From NCBI RefSeq assembly GCF_019457595.1, contig NZ_CP080419.1:1116001-1180000 (forward strand): DNA of 64,000 nucleotides, read 5' to 3'. The position numbers were made by a program, and so were the translations under genes. This DNA is from Shewanella psychrotolerans. Its GTDB lineage: Bacteria; Pseudomonadota; Gammaproteobacteria; Enterobacterales; Shewanellaceae. Numbering within the stretch: position 1 is the stretch's first letter; each line of letters opens with the position of its first letter. The notes under the pieces are model-generated. The model did not search any database, was not told the origin of the DNA, and was given only the letters and a program-made list of their open reading frames with translations. Shown here piece after piece: positions 16,943 to 24,762 of the stretch.

Positions 16943-18586
16943 TTATTGCGCTGCTGCGTTTGCTTTATTTACTAGGTCACCCGCATAGTTCATCACATGG
17001 AAGATATGATTTTGCTCGACGGTACCTTCAATCAGGCTTGCACCCGGTCCGCGTGCGAAAATTGCGACATCTTCCCCTGCATGAGTCTCACTTCCTAGTG
17101 GCACGAGTGCTTCTTGGTGGAAGCCTGCACTTTGGGTATCTGTGTAGTTAAGGTCAACGCGTCCTGCCATGGCTGCATAGTTATAACGCTCATCACCACC
17201 AGTTGCTAATGACGCAAAACCTAAACCGTTAGCGTAGCCAACTGTGGTATAGGGCAGGCCATTAGCGTCTGTAGAGTTCGTTACCGAAGGAACTCCGTTC
17301 GAATCGTTACTTTTAACTAACCCTAGGATAGGGTTACCGCGGGTTGGATAACCTGCAATGGTAAATACGTGGCTGTGATCCGCCGTAACCATCAGTAATG
17401 TATCGCTTGCAGAGGTTTTCTCCATCGCAACACGAACCGCTTCCGATAGCGCAATCGTGTCGTGCAATGCACGGGCTGCGTTGCCTGCGTGGTGGGCGTG
17501 GTCGATACGACCTGCTTCAACAATCAGTACAAAACCTTTGTTGTTTTTGCGCAAAATATCGATACTTTTTGCCGTCATCTCGGCAAGAGAAGGTTCACCT
17601 TCAACACCTGTTTCTACGCGGTCATAATCGTATTCCATGTGTGACGAGTTAAACAGGCCCAGTGCATGGTCGGTATTTGCAGTGTCCAGTGCTAGGAAGC
17701 TGTCACGGTCTGTCACATAAGTAGCGTTAGGATATTGTGCTAACCACTCGGCAGTTAAGTCGCGGCCATCTTTACGCTTACCCGATTTACCCTCTGGATC
17801 GACTGTGGTGTTAGGAATAAATGCGCGGCGTCCACCGCCCATCACTACGTTAATTCCTTTACCTTGGTTGAAGTCCAGTAGCTGTGCTGCGATATCTTTA
17901 CAGCCATTAGTTACCGCTTCTGCTGGCAGGTTACTGTCAGCTTCCCAATCACGTTCAGGTACATGAGCATAGGTTGCTGCTGGGGTTGCATGGGTAATAC
18001 GTGCTGTCGATACCACACCGGTTGAAAGGCCTGCCATGGCTGCTAATTCAAGTGATGTGACTAAGTTTTGCCCTGAGGTTGACGCGCAGTTACCACGAGT
18101 CACACCTTCGGCCTGAGAGATAACGCCGACATCGGTCTTAACACCTGTAGCCATTGCTGTCATGGTGCCCGCTGAGTCCGGTGTTTGACCATCGACGTTA
18201 TAGGTTTTAGCTAGACCAAGATGAGGCAGGGTTTCAAACGAGAGCGAGTTCTCTTCGCCAGTGTGACCTTTTAGCTGACCATCTAAGATCCGCGCCGCAG
18301 TAATGGTTGATACACCCATGCCATCACCAACGAACAGGATGATGTTTTTAGCTGCGCCCGCTTGATTATTTGGTGCAATGCCTTCGGCTTTGGTGACTCG
18401 GTTTTGGCCATCAAGATACCATTGGTTTACTGCGCTCCAATCTTTGCCGTCTTGACCGTTCGAGCCATTTGAACCTGGAGTGCCAGGCGTTCCTGCAGAA
18501 CCATCTGCGCCGTTGTCACCATCGCTACCACATGCAGCTAAACCTAGAATGGCTGCTAAAGACAGTACAAGTAGTTTCTTATTCAT
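16943..18586 (-). CDS. phoA: Alkaline phosphatase, lipoprotein with collagen-like linker
   Basis: 547 residues. The signal ends in LGLAAC, making Cys19 the lipid-modified residue. Residues 23-49 are nine Gly-X-Y triplets (GDN, GAD, GSA, GTP, GTP, GSN, GSN, GQD, GKD), a collagen-like spacer. The catalytic domain follows: VGDGMG (D88), nucleophile S138 in TPDSAGTMTAMATG, ITHATPAATYAH, RIDHAHHAGN, TADHSHVF and ETHAGEDV, the usual metal ligands. It cleaves phosphomonoesters and releases phosphate at the cell surface or in the periplasm. The start at MNKKLL has GGGAG upstream. It is 15 bases after a paralogue that lacks the lipid anchor. Confidence 0.94.
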   Translation of the reverse strand: MNKKLLVLSLAAILGLAACGSDGDNGADGSAGTPGTPGSNGSNGQDGKDWSAVNQWYLDGQNRVTKAEGIAPNNQAGAAKNIILFVGDGMGVSTITAARILDGQLKGHTGEENSLSFETLPHLGLAKTYNVDGQTPDSAGTMTAMATGVKTDVGVISQAEGVTRGNCASTSGQNLVTSLELAAMAGLSTGVVSTARITHATPAATYAHVPERDWEADSNLPAEAVTNGCKDIAAQLLDFNQGKGINVVMGGGRRAFIPNTTVDPEGKSGKRKDGRDLTAEWLAQYPNATYVTDRDSFLALDTANTDHALGLFNSSHMEYDYDRVETGVEGEPSLAEMTAKSIDILRKNNKGFVLIVEAGRIDHAHHAGNAARALHDTIALSEAVRVAMEKTSASDTLLMVTADHSHVFTIAGYPTRGNPILGLVKSNDSNGVPSVTNSTDANGLPYTTVGYANGLGFASLATGGDERYNYAAMAGRVDLNYTDTQSAGFHQEALVPLGSETHAGEDVAIFARGPGASLIEGTVEQNHIFHVMNYAGDLVNKANAAAQ

Positions 18587-18601
18587 CGTTTTTGCTCCCA
18601 A

Positions 18602-20110
18602 TTAATACTTAGTACCGCCAAGCGACTGAGCTTGGTTGATAATGTGGAAAATGACATTCTGTTCAATGACGCCTTGAACCAAGTTCGAACCTGGACCCGT
18701 TGCATGTAGGCTGATATCTTCACCTGCATGAGTTTCGCTTCCCATCGGGATAAGAGACTGTTGCATAAAGTCGGTGTCTTGTGTGTCAACCGAGGTTAAA
18801 TCATCTCGAACGCCAACCACGGCGCCAGGACCATTGGTGTAACCGAGCGTGGTGTAGGGCTTGCCATCCATTGCGGTTGATACACTGCCATCGACGCCAT
18901 GTACCAAACCTAAGATCGGATTGCCACGTTTTGGATACCCTGCAATGGTAAATACATGGCTGTGATCGGCAGTCACTAGAATTAAGGTTTCATCTGGATC
19001 GGTATTTTCATAAGCGGCTTTTACCGCATTAGATAGCTCTGCAGCATCTATCAAGGCGCGTTTGGCATTGCCCGCATGATGTGCGTGGTCGATACGACCC
19101 GATTCGACGATCAGTAGGTAACCATTGTCGTTCTTTTTCAGTAGTTCGATAGACTTTGCCGTCATTTCGGTAAGTGAGGGCTCACCGCCAACATCATTGG
19201 CGCGGTCGGCTTCATACTCCATGTGCGACGAGTTAAACAAGCCTAATAGGTGGTCAGTGGTTGCAACATCAATGGCGTCAAACTCATCTTTATTCCACAC
19301 GTATGCAGCGTTGTCGAAGTTATCCATCCACGCTTGTGTTAAGTCCATACCGTCTTTACGACTACCAGACTTATTTTCGCCGTCAGTCACAGTGTTAGGA
19401 ATAAATGCGCGGCGACCACCACCTAAGGCAACGCTAAGCGCATTGTCTTTATCGCGCATCACCATTTGGTAGGCGATATCTTTACATTCATTGGCAATAG
19501 CTTCTGCTGTGAGATTGCTATCGGCTTCCCAGTTACGTTCTGGGCTGTGGGCATAGGTAGCTGCAGGCGTAGCGTGAGTAATTCGAGCGGTACTGACTAC
19601 CCCTGTAGATAGACCCTTAGCATTAGCAAGGTCGACTAAGGTGACTAACTCATTTCCCTTTGATGACAAGCAGTTTCCACGCAATACTGAATCAGAAACC
19701 GAAATCACCCCAGCCTTAGATTTTACGCCTGTAGCGATAGCCGTCATGGTGCCGGCACTGTCTGGCGTTTGTTGGTTGGTGTTGTAGGTTTTAACTAAGG
19801 CAGTGTGATTAAACTTTTCAAAACTTAGGAAGTTCTCTTCACCACCTTGGTTACCATTTTGCTGTTGTCCTTGATAAATCCGCGCTGCAGTAAGGGTTGA
19901 AATACCCATACCGTCACCAACAAACAAAATGACATTTTTAGCCTTAGTTTTAGTTTCTAAGTTGGCTTTCTCTGTTACCAGCTGCGCGCTGTCTTTAAAC
20001 CAAGGGCTATCCGATTGAACACTTGGTAGAGCGGCGCTGTTGGCTGCCATCGATACTAGGCTGCAAGAAATTAATGCAGCTAATCTTTTTATCATCATCA
20101 CTTTCATCAT
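18602..20110 (-). CDS. phoA: Alkaline phosphatase, periplasmic type
   Basis: About 502 residues. A Sec signal (MIKRLAALISCSLVSMAANS then A) precedes the catalytic domain, with VGDGMG, nucleophile Ser in TPDSAGTMTAIATG, RIDHAHHAGN, TADHSHVF and ETHAGED. It is clearly a paralogue of the downstream gene but without lipobox or collagen-like linker. The exact start is uncertain: ATGs lie at 20110, 20107, 20098 and 20095 and none has a strong ribosome site. Three PhoB-like direct repeats lie about 65 bases upstream, so the tandem pair is probably phosphate-starvation induced. Confidence 0.93.
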   Translation of the reverse strand: MMKVMMIKRLAALISCSLVSMAANSAALPSVQSDSPWFKDSAQLVTEKANLETKTKAKNVILFVGDGMGISTLTAARIYQGQQQNGNQGGEENFLSFEKFNHTALVKTYNTNQQTPDSAGTMTAIATGVKSKAGVISVSDSVLRGNCLSSKGNELVTLVDLANAKGLSTGVVSTARITHATPAATYAHSPERNWEADSNLTAEAIANECKDIAYQMVMRDKDNALSVALGGGRRAFIPNTVTDGENKSGSRKDGMDLTQAWMDNFDNAAYVWNKDEFDAIDVATTDHLLGLFNSSHMEYEADRANDVGGEPSLTEMTAKSIELLKKNDNGYLLIVESGRIDHAHHAGNAKRALIDAAELSNAVKAAYENTDPDETLILVTADHSHVFTIAGYPKRGNPILGLVHGVDGSVSTAMDGKPYTTLGYTNGPGAVVGVRDDLTSVDTQDTDFMQQSLIPMGSETHAGEDISLHATGPGSNLVQGVIEQNVIFHIINQAQSLGGTKY

Positions 20111-20174
20111 CCGTATGTAGGGTTGAAAATTAGTTTTCAATTGAGATAAAGCGGCCTGATTGTCTGCTATTGAT

Positions 20175-20203
20175 ATGACAGAAATGGGTCAGTTGGATTT
20201 CAG
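20175..20203 (-). promoter_or_regulatory. Pho-box-like array before the phosphatase pair
   Basis: On the minus strand CTGAAAT, CTGACCC and CTGTCAT occur at exact 11-base intervals. PhoB boxes are 7-base CTGTCAT-type repeats with 4-base A/T-rich spacers. The last copy is perfect, the first two keep CTG only partly extended. A TATAAT-like hexamer (GACAAT) follows about 8 bases downstream. Confidence 0.6.
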
Positions 20204-20378
20204 TTGTGTTAATAAGGCGAAAATAGGTGTTTTGTTAATGATTAAAATTGGTGCAGCTAAGCACCGTTTAGGTGCTAACTCCATACAACTCTTCTTGAAA
20301 GTGTGTTGATTTTATTGGATTTTTAATATTGGCTTAGATTTTGATACTACTTTATGAGTATCTAGCAGGAGGCAAATC

Positions 20379-20747
20379 ATGAAGTATTACAGTCGACGTT
20401 TTATTAAACCTGAGCATCTTAACCCAGCCAATGCGCTGTTTGGTGGACAACTATTAAGCTGGATAGATGAAGAGGCGGCGATCTTTGCAGCATGTCAGAT
20501 GCGCAGTCAAAGCATTGTGACTAAGATCATTTCCGAAATTAACTTTATGACGCCAGCGAGGCAGGGCGATGTTATCGAGTTTGGCTTAGAGCTGATTAGC
20601 GCAGGAGTCAGCTCAATTACGGTTCGTTGTGAGGTTCGCAATAAGATGTCGCTATTACCAGTGGTCAGTATCGACAAGATGATTTTTGTTAACGTCGATG
20701 AGAATGGCTTGCCTAAACCTCATGGTATGCGTGCTAATGCCGCTTAA
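20379..20747 (+). CDS. Hotdog-fold acyl-CoA thioesterase (YciA-like)
   Basis: 122 residues. The motif NPANALFGGQLLSWIDEEAA is the 4HBT/YciA active-site loop and helix with the catalytic Asp; NFMTPARQGDVIEFG is the following strand. Such enzymes hydrolyse acyl-CoA to free acid and CoA in the cytoplasm. A strong AGGAGG lies before the ATG. It is divergent from the phosphatase pair and monocistronic, with a terminator. Chain-length preference cannot be read from sequence. Confidence 0.9.
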   Translation: MKYYSRRFIKPEHLNPANALFGGQLLSWIDEEAAIFAACQMRSQSIVTKIISEINFMTPARQGDVIEFGLELISAGVSSITVRCEVRNKMSLLPVVSIDKMIFVNVDENGLPKPHGMRANAA

Positions 20748-20763
20748 ATGTAAATCTAACGAG

Positions 20764-20785
20764 CGCTTGAATTTTCAAGCGTTTT
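20764..20785 (+). terminator. Terminator after thioesterase gene
   Basis: CGCTTGAA / TTCAAGCG stem with a two-base centre and TTTT. Confidence 0.75.
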
Positions 20786-20816
20786 AAAACTTAGTGGTCA
20801 GTAATTGTGAAGTGAC

Positions 20817-21023
20817 TTAATCCTTTTTACTTAAATCTTCTTTTACTGACTGGACTGCATCGCGAGAGGCATGGCCAATTGCTTTTGTGGTATCTCGGGT
20901 AGCGTGTCCAATCTCTGTCGTGACCTCTTTGGTCGTCTCACCAATAGCTTTACCTGTATTTTTGAGTTCAGCACAGCCTGATATTAGAATACAGACGAGG
21001 ATAGCGATGATTAGTGATTTCAT
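20817..21023 (-). CDS. Small lipoprotein with amphipathic repeats
   Basis: 68 residues. The signal MKSLIIAILVCILISGC has lipobox ISGC with Cys17. The mature 52 residues contain near-repeats (TTKEVTTEIGHATRD, TTKAIGHASRD) of an 11-residue amphipathic helix, resembling LEA-like or entericidin-type small envelope proteins. The ribosome site is poor. Likely a stress or envelope lipoprotein; the function is not known. Confidence 0.7.
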   Translation of the reverse strand: MKSLIIAILVCILISGCAELKNTGKAIGETTKEVTTEIGHATRDTTKAIGHASRDAVQSVKEDLSKKD

Positions 21024-21181
21024 ATGGGAGTGAAAGCCAGTGAGTAGATTGTGGCACCATTCTAGCTTTTAATTGAGGAGAGTAAAGCGTTCAATCGCGC
21101 ATAGCGCTGCACAGAATGGCGTTATGTAAAATAGCGTTGTTATAGGAAGACCACAAACAGCTGAAACTATCCCAAGCCTAA

Positions 21182-21217
21182 AAACAGACTACCTCCGCGG
21201 TTGGAGGTAGTCTGTTT
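21182..21217 (-). terminator. Strong 15-bp terminator
   Basis: AAACAGACTACCTCC / GGAGGTAGTCTGTTT, perfect 15-bp stem and a GCGGTT loop, with a T run on the minus strand. It ends the gene at 21241-21606 and shields the small lipoprotein gene. Confidence 0.92.
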
Positions 21218-21240
21218 GAAATGAGGGGCGAACCGCGTTG

Positions 21241-21606
21241 TTAATCCAGTTTAGATAATCTCTGTTGATAGTCTTTGATAAGGTGTTCCATTATCTCTTG
21301 TACAGAAGTATCTTTGGTCGAATCATCCATATAGATCTTAAAGGTCACTAAAATGTTGCCGTTGCCATTGAGTCTGCCACTTTGCATTGAAAAGTATGAG
21401 CTTTCACCATCGGCTTCTCTGACGACAAATCCATCTTGTTCAAAAATACGGTGGCCAGAACGGTCGTGCCATTTAGTAATACGATTTAAACCAATTTCGC
21501 ATGACTCGTTAAATTCGACATGGTTTTGCCATGTGGTGGGATGAGCGGGATCCTTAATGTGTGGGCATCGAACTGTATAGTTGTAGACATGAGAAATTGC
21601 TGTCAT
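21241..21606 (-). CDS. Hypothetical protein, 121 residues
   Basis: I do not recognise it. No signal or membrane segment; a soluble protein with two cysteines (TVRCPH, NESCEIG) and a histidine-rich first half. It ends in a charged helix (EIMEHLIKDYQQRLSKLD). The ATG has AAGGTAGG upstream. The own promoter region and strong terminator argue that it is real and monocistronic. Nothing nearby hints at its role. Confidence 0.7.
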   Translation of the reverse strand: MTAISHVYNYTVRCPHIKDPAHPTTWQNHVEFNESCEIGLNRITKWHDRSGHRIFEQDGFVVREADGESSYFSMQSGRLNGNGNILVTFKIYMDDSTKDTSVQEIMEHLIKDYQQRLSKLD

Positions 21607-21985
21607 AAATTACCTACCTTTAATTATGGATGTCAGTGCCATCATAGGCACCGCATTTCTTTTCGGTCAACTTATATCCATTTATCTTCTCACTGAAAAT
21701 CGATACTGTTGGCCAGATTTATCGGTTGCTCTAGATCTTTTGTAGCATGAGTTAAAGAGTGATAACCATGTGCAATGTCTCATTTTTTATAGTCTTTAGT
21801 TAATTGCATTATCACCGCTTAATAAAGCAACAGCTAATCGAAGGGGCACACGAGCTAAATGCGAGTGGGGATACTAATTGGTATTACTATTCTGAAAGAG
21901 ATAAGGGTTTAGATGAGATGGCTGTACTTTGGGGAGGGCGGTATAAAATCAGGTCAACGGATTCTAGGGCCTGACCGCAGATACG
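21607..21985. other. Gene-free stretch with one dispersed motif
   Basis: About 380 bases. ATACTAATTGGTATTA is at 21871-21886. I see no other structure beyond the likely promoter region of the 121-residue protein. Confidence 0.5.
21871..21886. repeat. Dispersed intergenic motif, short copy
   Basis: ATACTAATTGGTATTA, a nearly self-complementary 16-mer sharing the core found at 8745, 15945, 22772 and 42974. Confidence 0.5.
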
Positions 21986-22012
21986 AAAAAGGCGACCTAG
22001 GTCGCCTTTTTT
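21986..22012 (-). terminator. Terminator of the cold-shock gene
   Basis: GGCGACC-TA-GGTCGCC flanked by A5 and T6; 19 bases past the minus-strand stop. Confidence 0.9.
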
Positions 22013-22030
22013 AAGTTAAGCAATTAAGGC

Positions 22031-22243
22031 TTAAGCAGGAACTACGTTCGCAGCTTGTAAACCTTTTTGACCTTGCTCAACTTCGAAAGATACTTTTTGG
22101 CCTTCAGCTAAGGTTTTGAAACCGTCAGACGCGATAGCACGGAAATGAACGAATACGTCAGCACCGCCATTTTCTTGAGAGATGAAGCCGAAACCTTTCT
22201 CTTCGTTAAACCATTTGACGATACCAGTAGTTGAATTAGACAT
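22031..22243 (-). CDS. Cold-shock protein, CspA family
   Basis: 70 residues. A single cold-shock (OB-fold) domain with RNP1 KGFGFISQ and RNP2 VFVHF. It binds single-stranded RNA or DNA as a chaperone that melts secondary structure. The start [12 protein letters not shown] follows AGGGA at normal spacing; an upstream in-frame ATG adds eight poor residues. The long AT-rich 5' region suggests a structured leader, as in other csp genes, but I cannot define it. Which Csp paralogue this is cannot be decided. Confidence 0.96.
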   Translation of the reverse strand: MSNSTTGIVKWFNEEKGFGFISQENGGADVFVHFRAIASDGFKTLAEGQKVSFEVEQGQKGLQAANVVPA

Positions 22244-22449
22244 GTTGTGTCCCTTATTTAAATTCATAAAAAATTATCGCGACATTGCGATGTGCTGAGT
22301 AGCTGAATTATTAAAGTATTACGAGAAGCTAAGGGAAACACTGAGGACAAAAAATGGTACATATTTGACTAAGGGTTTTACTTTTACTTTATTCTTTATC
22401 ATTAATAACTCTGAACAACAGAGCGGCGTCAGGTTAACACAGTTTGGTG

Positions 22450-22497
22450 ACAATACACTATTTATTTTTCCGAACAATACACGATTTATTTTTACGA
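22450..22497. repeat. Imperfect 24-base tandem repeat, two copies
   Basis: ACAATACAC(T/G)ATTTATTTTT(C/A)CGA twice in a row, two differences. About 205 bases upstream of the cold-shock ATG on its transcribed side. Confidence 0.85.
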
Positions 22498-22609
22498 AAT
22501 AGTAATCTTTAGTATGGGTTTTATAATAACATCATACTTATCAATGTATTATGTTTGGTTCCTGTTTGTGTTTATTTGTTTAGCATCTGGTAACGCTGTG
22601 TCAGTGCCC

Positions 22610-22643
22610 CTCCATCTCTAGGGGGCGGATGTTGTGAACGTCT
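22610..22643. repeat. Possible dispersed 34-base element, copy 1
   Basis: Matches 42830-42863 at 26 of 34 positions without gaps; both begin CTCCATC and end TTGTGAA(C/T)GTCT. Confidence 0.4.
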
Positions 22644-22759
22644 TTAATGCACGACGATATGGATATAGGAGCTAGGGTCGCCCATAAAGCTGTGACCACG
22701 GAGCAATTAAAGGTCTAGCCTCATAAGCGTTAACCTTTGGTGCTAAATCGTCGCTGAGC

Positions 22760-22786
22760 GATCACATCTTTATACTGATTGGTATT
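22760..22786. repeat. Dispersed intergenic motif, long copy B
   Basis: 25 of 27 bases identical to 8733-8759; lies 30 bases before an orphan terminator. Confidence 0.6.
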
Positions 22787-22816
22787 CGCGCTGTTTATCG
22801 TCGTTTTCCATAAAGA

Positions 22817-22854
22817 AAAAGGCCCGTTGTCATAGTATGAGTAACGGGCCTTTT
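22817..22854. terminator. Terminator-like hairpin with no obvious gene
   Basis: AAAAGGCCCGTT / AACGGGCCTTTT, a 12-bp stem with a 14-base loop. T runs flank it on both strands. The nearest genes already have their own terminators, so it may end an unseen small RNA on either strand. Confidence 0.7.
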
Positions 22855-22981
22855 AGCTAGCTGAATCTTTGCAGGGAAAAAGCGAGCTGACACTATTTTA
22901 TAACAGATATAACTGGGCGTTCTAGCCGATAAGTGTGACGAACAAAGAATATTAATACGGCTATTTTTATTCGCAAGGAAT

Positions 22982-23017
22982 AAAAAGACCTACTTAGCTA
23001 GCTAATTAGGTCTTTAT
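22982..23017 (-). terminator. Terminator of the alcohol dehydrogenase gene
   Basis: AAAGACCT / AGGTCTTT outer stem enclosing TTAGCTAGCTAA; T-rich on the minus strand, about 65 bases past the stop. Confidence 0.75.
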
Positions 23018-23082
23018 CGCAGTACTTATTACAGAGTGACTAACTTATTCACTTTCAGCTAAGCTAGCAGCTTAAGCTTATC

Positions 23083-24231
23083 TTACAAGGCGTTAGTAAA
23101 GATCTGACAGATCTCTTCGTGAGTAGCTTGTTTCGGGTTAGTAACACCACAAGCATCCTTTAGCGCGTTGTCTGCAAGTGTAGGGATATCTTCTGCTTTT
23201 ACGCCAAGCTTGGTTAAGTTTTCAGGGATCTTAACCGCCACAGATAAGGCTTTAATCGCATCGATTGCAGCCTGTGCGCCTTGTTCATCACTCATATCTG
23301 CGACATCAACCCCCATTGCTTTGGCTATATCTTTTAGTCGAGGAGCGGCAACCTGAGCGTTATAAGCTTGAACATGTGGCAATAATAGCGCATTACATAC
23401 ACCATGAGGCAGGTCGTAGAAACCGCCAAGTTGATGTGCCATTGCATGCACATAACCTAGACTCGCGTTGTTAAATGCCATGCCAGCAAGGAACTGAGCA
23501 TAAGCCATCTGTTCACGTGCTTCGATGTTTTGACCATTATCAACCGCTTCGACAAGATTTCCTTGAATGAGCTCGATTGCTTTGATTGCACAAGCATCAG
23601 TAATTGGGTTCGCGGCAATTGATACATAGGCTTCAACGGCATGAGTTAACGCGTCCATTCCTGTTGCTGCGGTAAGACCTGCTGGTTTTAGTAGCATCAA
23701 CTCTGGATCATTGACTGATAAAAGAGGGGTTGTATGCTTATCAACGATAGCCATTTTGATGTGACGTGCTTCATCTGTAATGATGCAGAAGCGTGTCATC
23801 TCACTGGCTGTACCTGCTGTAGTATTAATCGCAACTAGTGGTAGTTGAGGCTTAGCTGACATATCTAAGCCTTCATAATCTTTGATGCTACCGCCATTGG
23901 TCGCAACTAAAGCGATGCCTTTTGCACAATCATGTGGAGAGCCACCACCGAGTGAAATCACAAAATCACAGTCATTGGCTTTTAGTAGTTCAAGCCCTGC
24001 TTCTACGTTGCCAACGGTTGGGTTGGGTTGTACACCGTCGAATACGGTAGAGGTGATGCCTGCAGCGCCAAGCTTCTCTACAATTTGCCCGACTAAGCCA
24101 ATTTCAACCAAAGGTTTATCAGTAACGATCAGTGCACGCTGAAAGCCGAGAGTTTTAATGTCGCCAATGGCATCATCAACAGCATTTTGTCCTAACACAT
24201 TGACAGCGGGGATAAAAAATTTAGCAGCCAT
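23083..24231 (-). CDS. Iron-containing alcohol dehydrogenase (YiaY/AdhB type)
   Basis: 382 residues, standard for group III Fe-ADHs. The nucleotide loop is [28 protein letters not shown] is a conserved family block. Metal ligands lie in D...H clusters: [31 protein letters not shown]. It interconverts primary alcohols and aldehydes with NAD(H). The start MAAKFF has AAGGTGA 7 bases upstream; an in-frame extension of 38 residues is unsupported. It lies divergent from the glycogen operon across about 530 bases. Confidence 0.94.
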   Translation of the reverse strand: MAAKFFIPAVNVLGQNAVDDAIGDIKTLGFQRALIVTDKPLVEIGLVGQIVEKLGAAGITSTVFDGVQPNPTVGNVEAGLELLKANDCDFVISLGGGSPHDCAKGIALVATNGGSIKDYEGLDMSAKPQLPLVAINTTAGTASEMTRFCIITDEARHIKMAIVDKHTTPLLSVNDPELMLLKPAGLTAATGMDALTHAVEAYVSIAANPITDACAIKAIELIQGNLVEAVDNGQNIEAREQMAYAQFLAGMAFNNASLGYVHAMAHQLGGFYDLPHGVCNALLLPHVQAYNAQVAAPRLKDIAKAMGVDVADMSDEQGAQAAIDAIKALSVAVKIPENLTKLGVKAEDIPTLADNALKDACGVTNPKQATHEEICQIFTNAL

Positions 24232-24762
24232 AAAATCACCTTTACGCTTAAATATTAAAAATAGGTATATTTTCTGGTAACTAAAGTACCAACCCCGCAT
24301 TGGGGAAAGTGTGATCTGACTCGTAAAAATGCCTACTTTAGACAAAGAGGTGATAAGAAGTTGGATCTATACAACTAAAAATGTAAATTTATGACAATAG
24401 TTGTGTATACCTATTGATATGTGACTTGTTTTTTCTTCTCAGCTATAAATCATTGACCAGATGAAATTGTACTAATGTGGACCCATTACAACGTCTAAGT
24501 TGGCGGCTTTTTTCTCACCAATTAGTCGCATTGTTATCGTTGCCTTGCACAATAATAGTGCGGATTATGGTCACTCGTCGCGCAAGCACTAAGGTGTTTT
24601 CTTACATTCGCCTCTAATCGAAAGTTAATAAGCTGTTGATTTTAAGTGTTTTATATTTGTCATCAGCTTGAAATATCTCTGTCTTCAAGTTGTTATCTTG
24701 CTTTGGCATGGTAACTGCTCAATTCAATGTGGCTGTTTGATTTAGATGCAAGGGAATGGGCG
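24232..24762. other. Divergent control region between alcohol dehydrogenase and glycogen operon
   Basis: About 530 AT-rich bases. It must hold the promoters of both units, but I cannot pick boxes with confidence. TTGACC at 24453 lacks a well-spaced -10. A weak GCAC-AATAATA-GTGC hairpin is near 24547. Confidence 0.5.

Larger units (their letters stand above)
22268..22816. other. Gene-free stretch upstream of the cold-shock gene
   Basis: About 550 bases with no intact gene. It contains a two-copy 24-base tandem repeat (22450-22497), a 34-base block (22610-22643) resembling 42830-42863, and a long copy of the dispersed motif (22760-22786). Confidence 0.55.

Noticed and set aside
19125..19472. 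Plus-strand frames inside the phosphatase genes
   Set aside because: Serine-rich shadow frames of strong coding sequence on the other strand, without ribosome sites.
24232..24345. N-terminal extension of the alcohol dehydrogenase
   Set aside because: 38 aromatic, basic residues outside the family; the ATG at 24231 has a good ribosome site.
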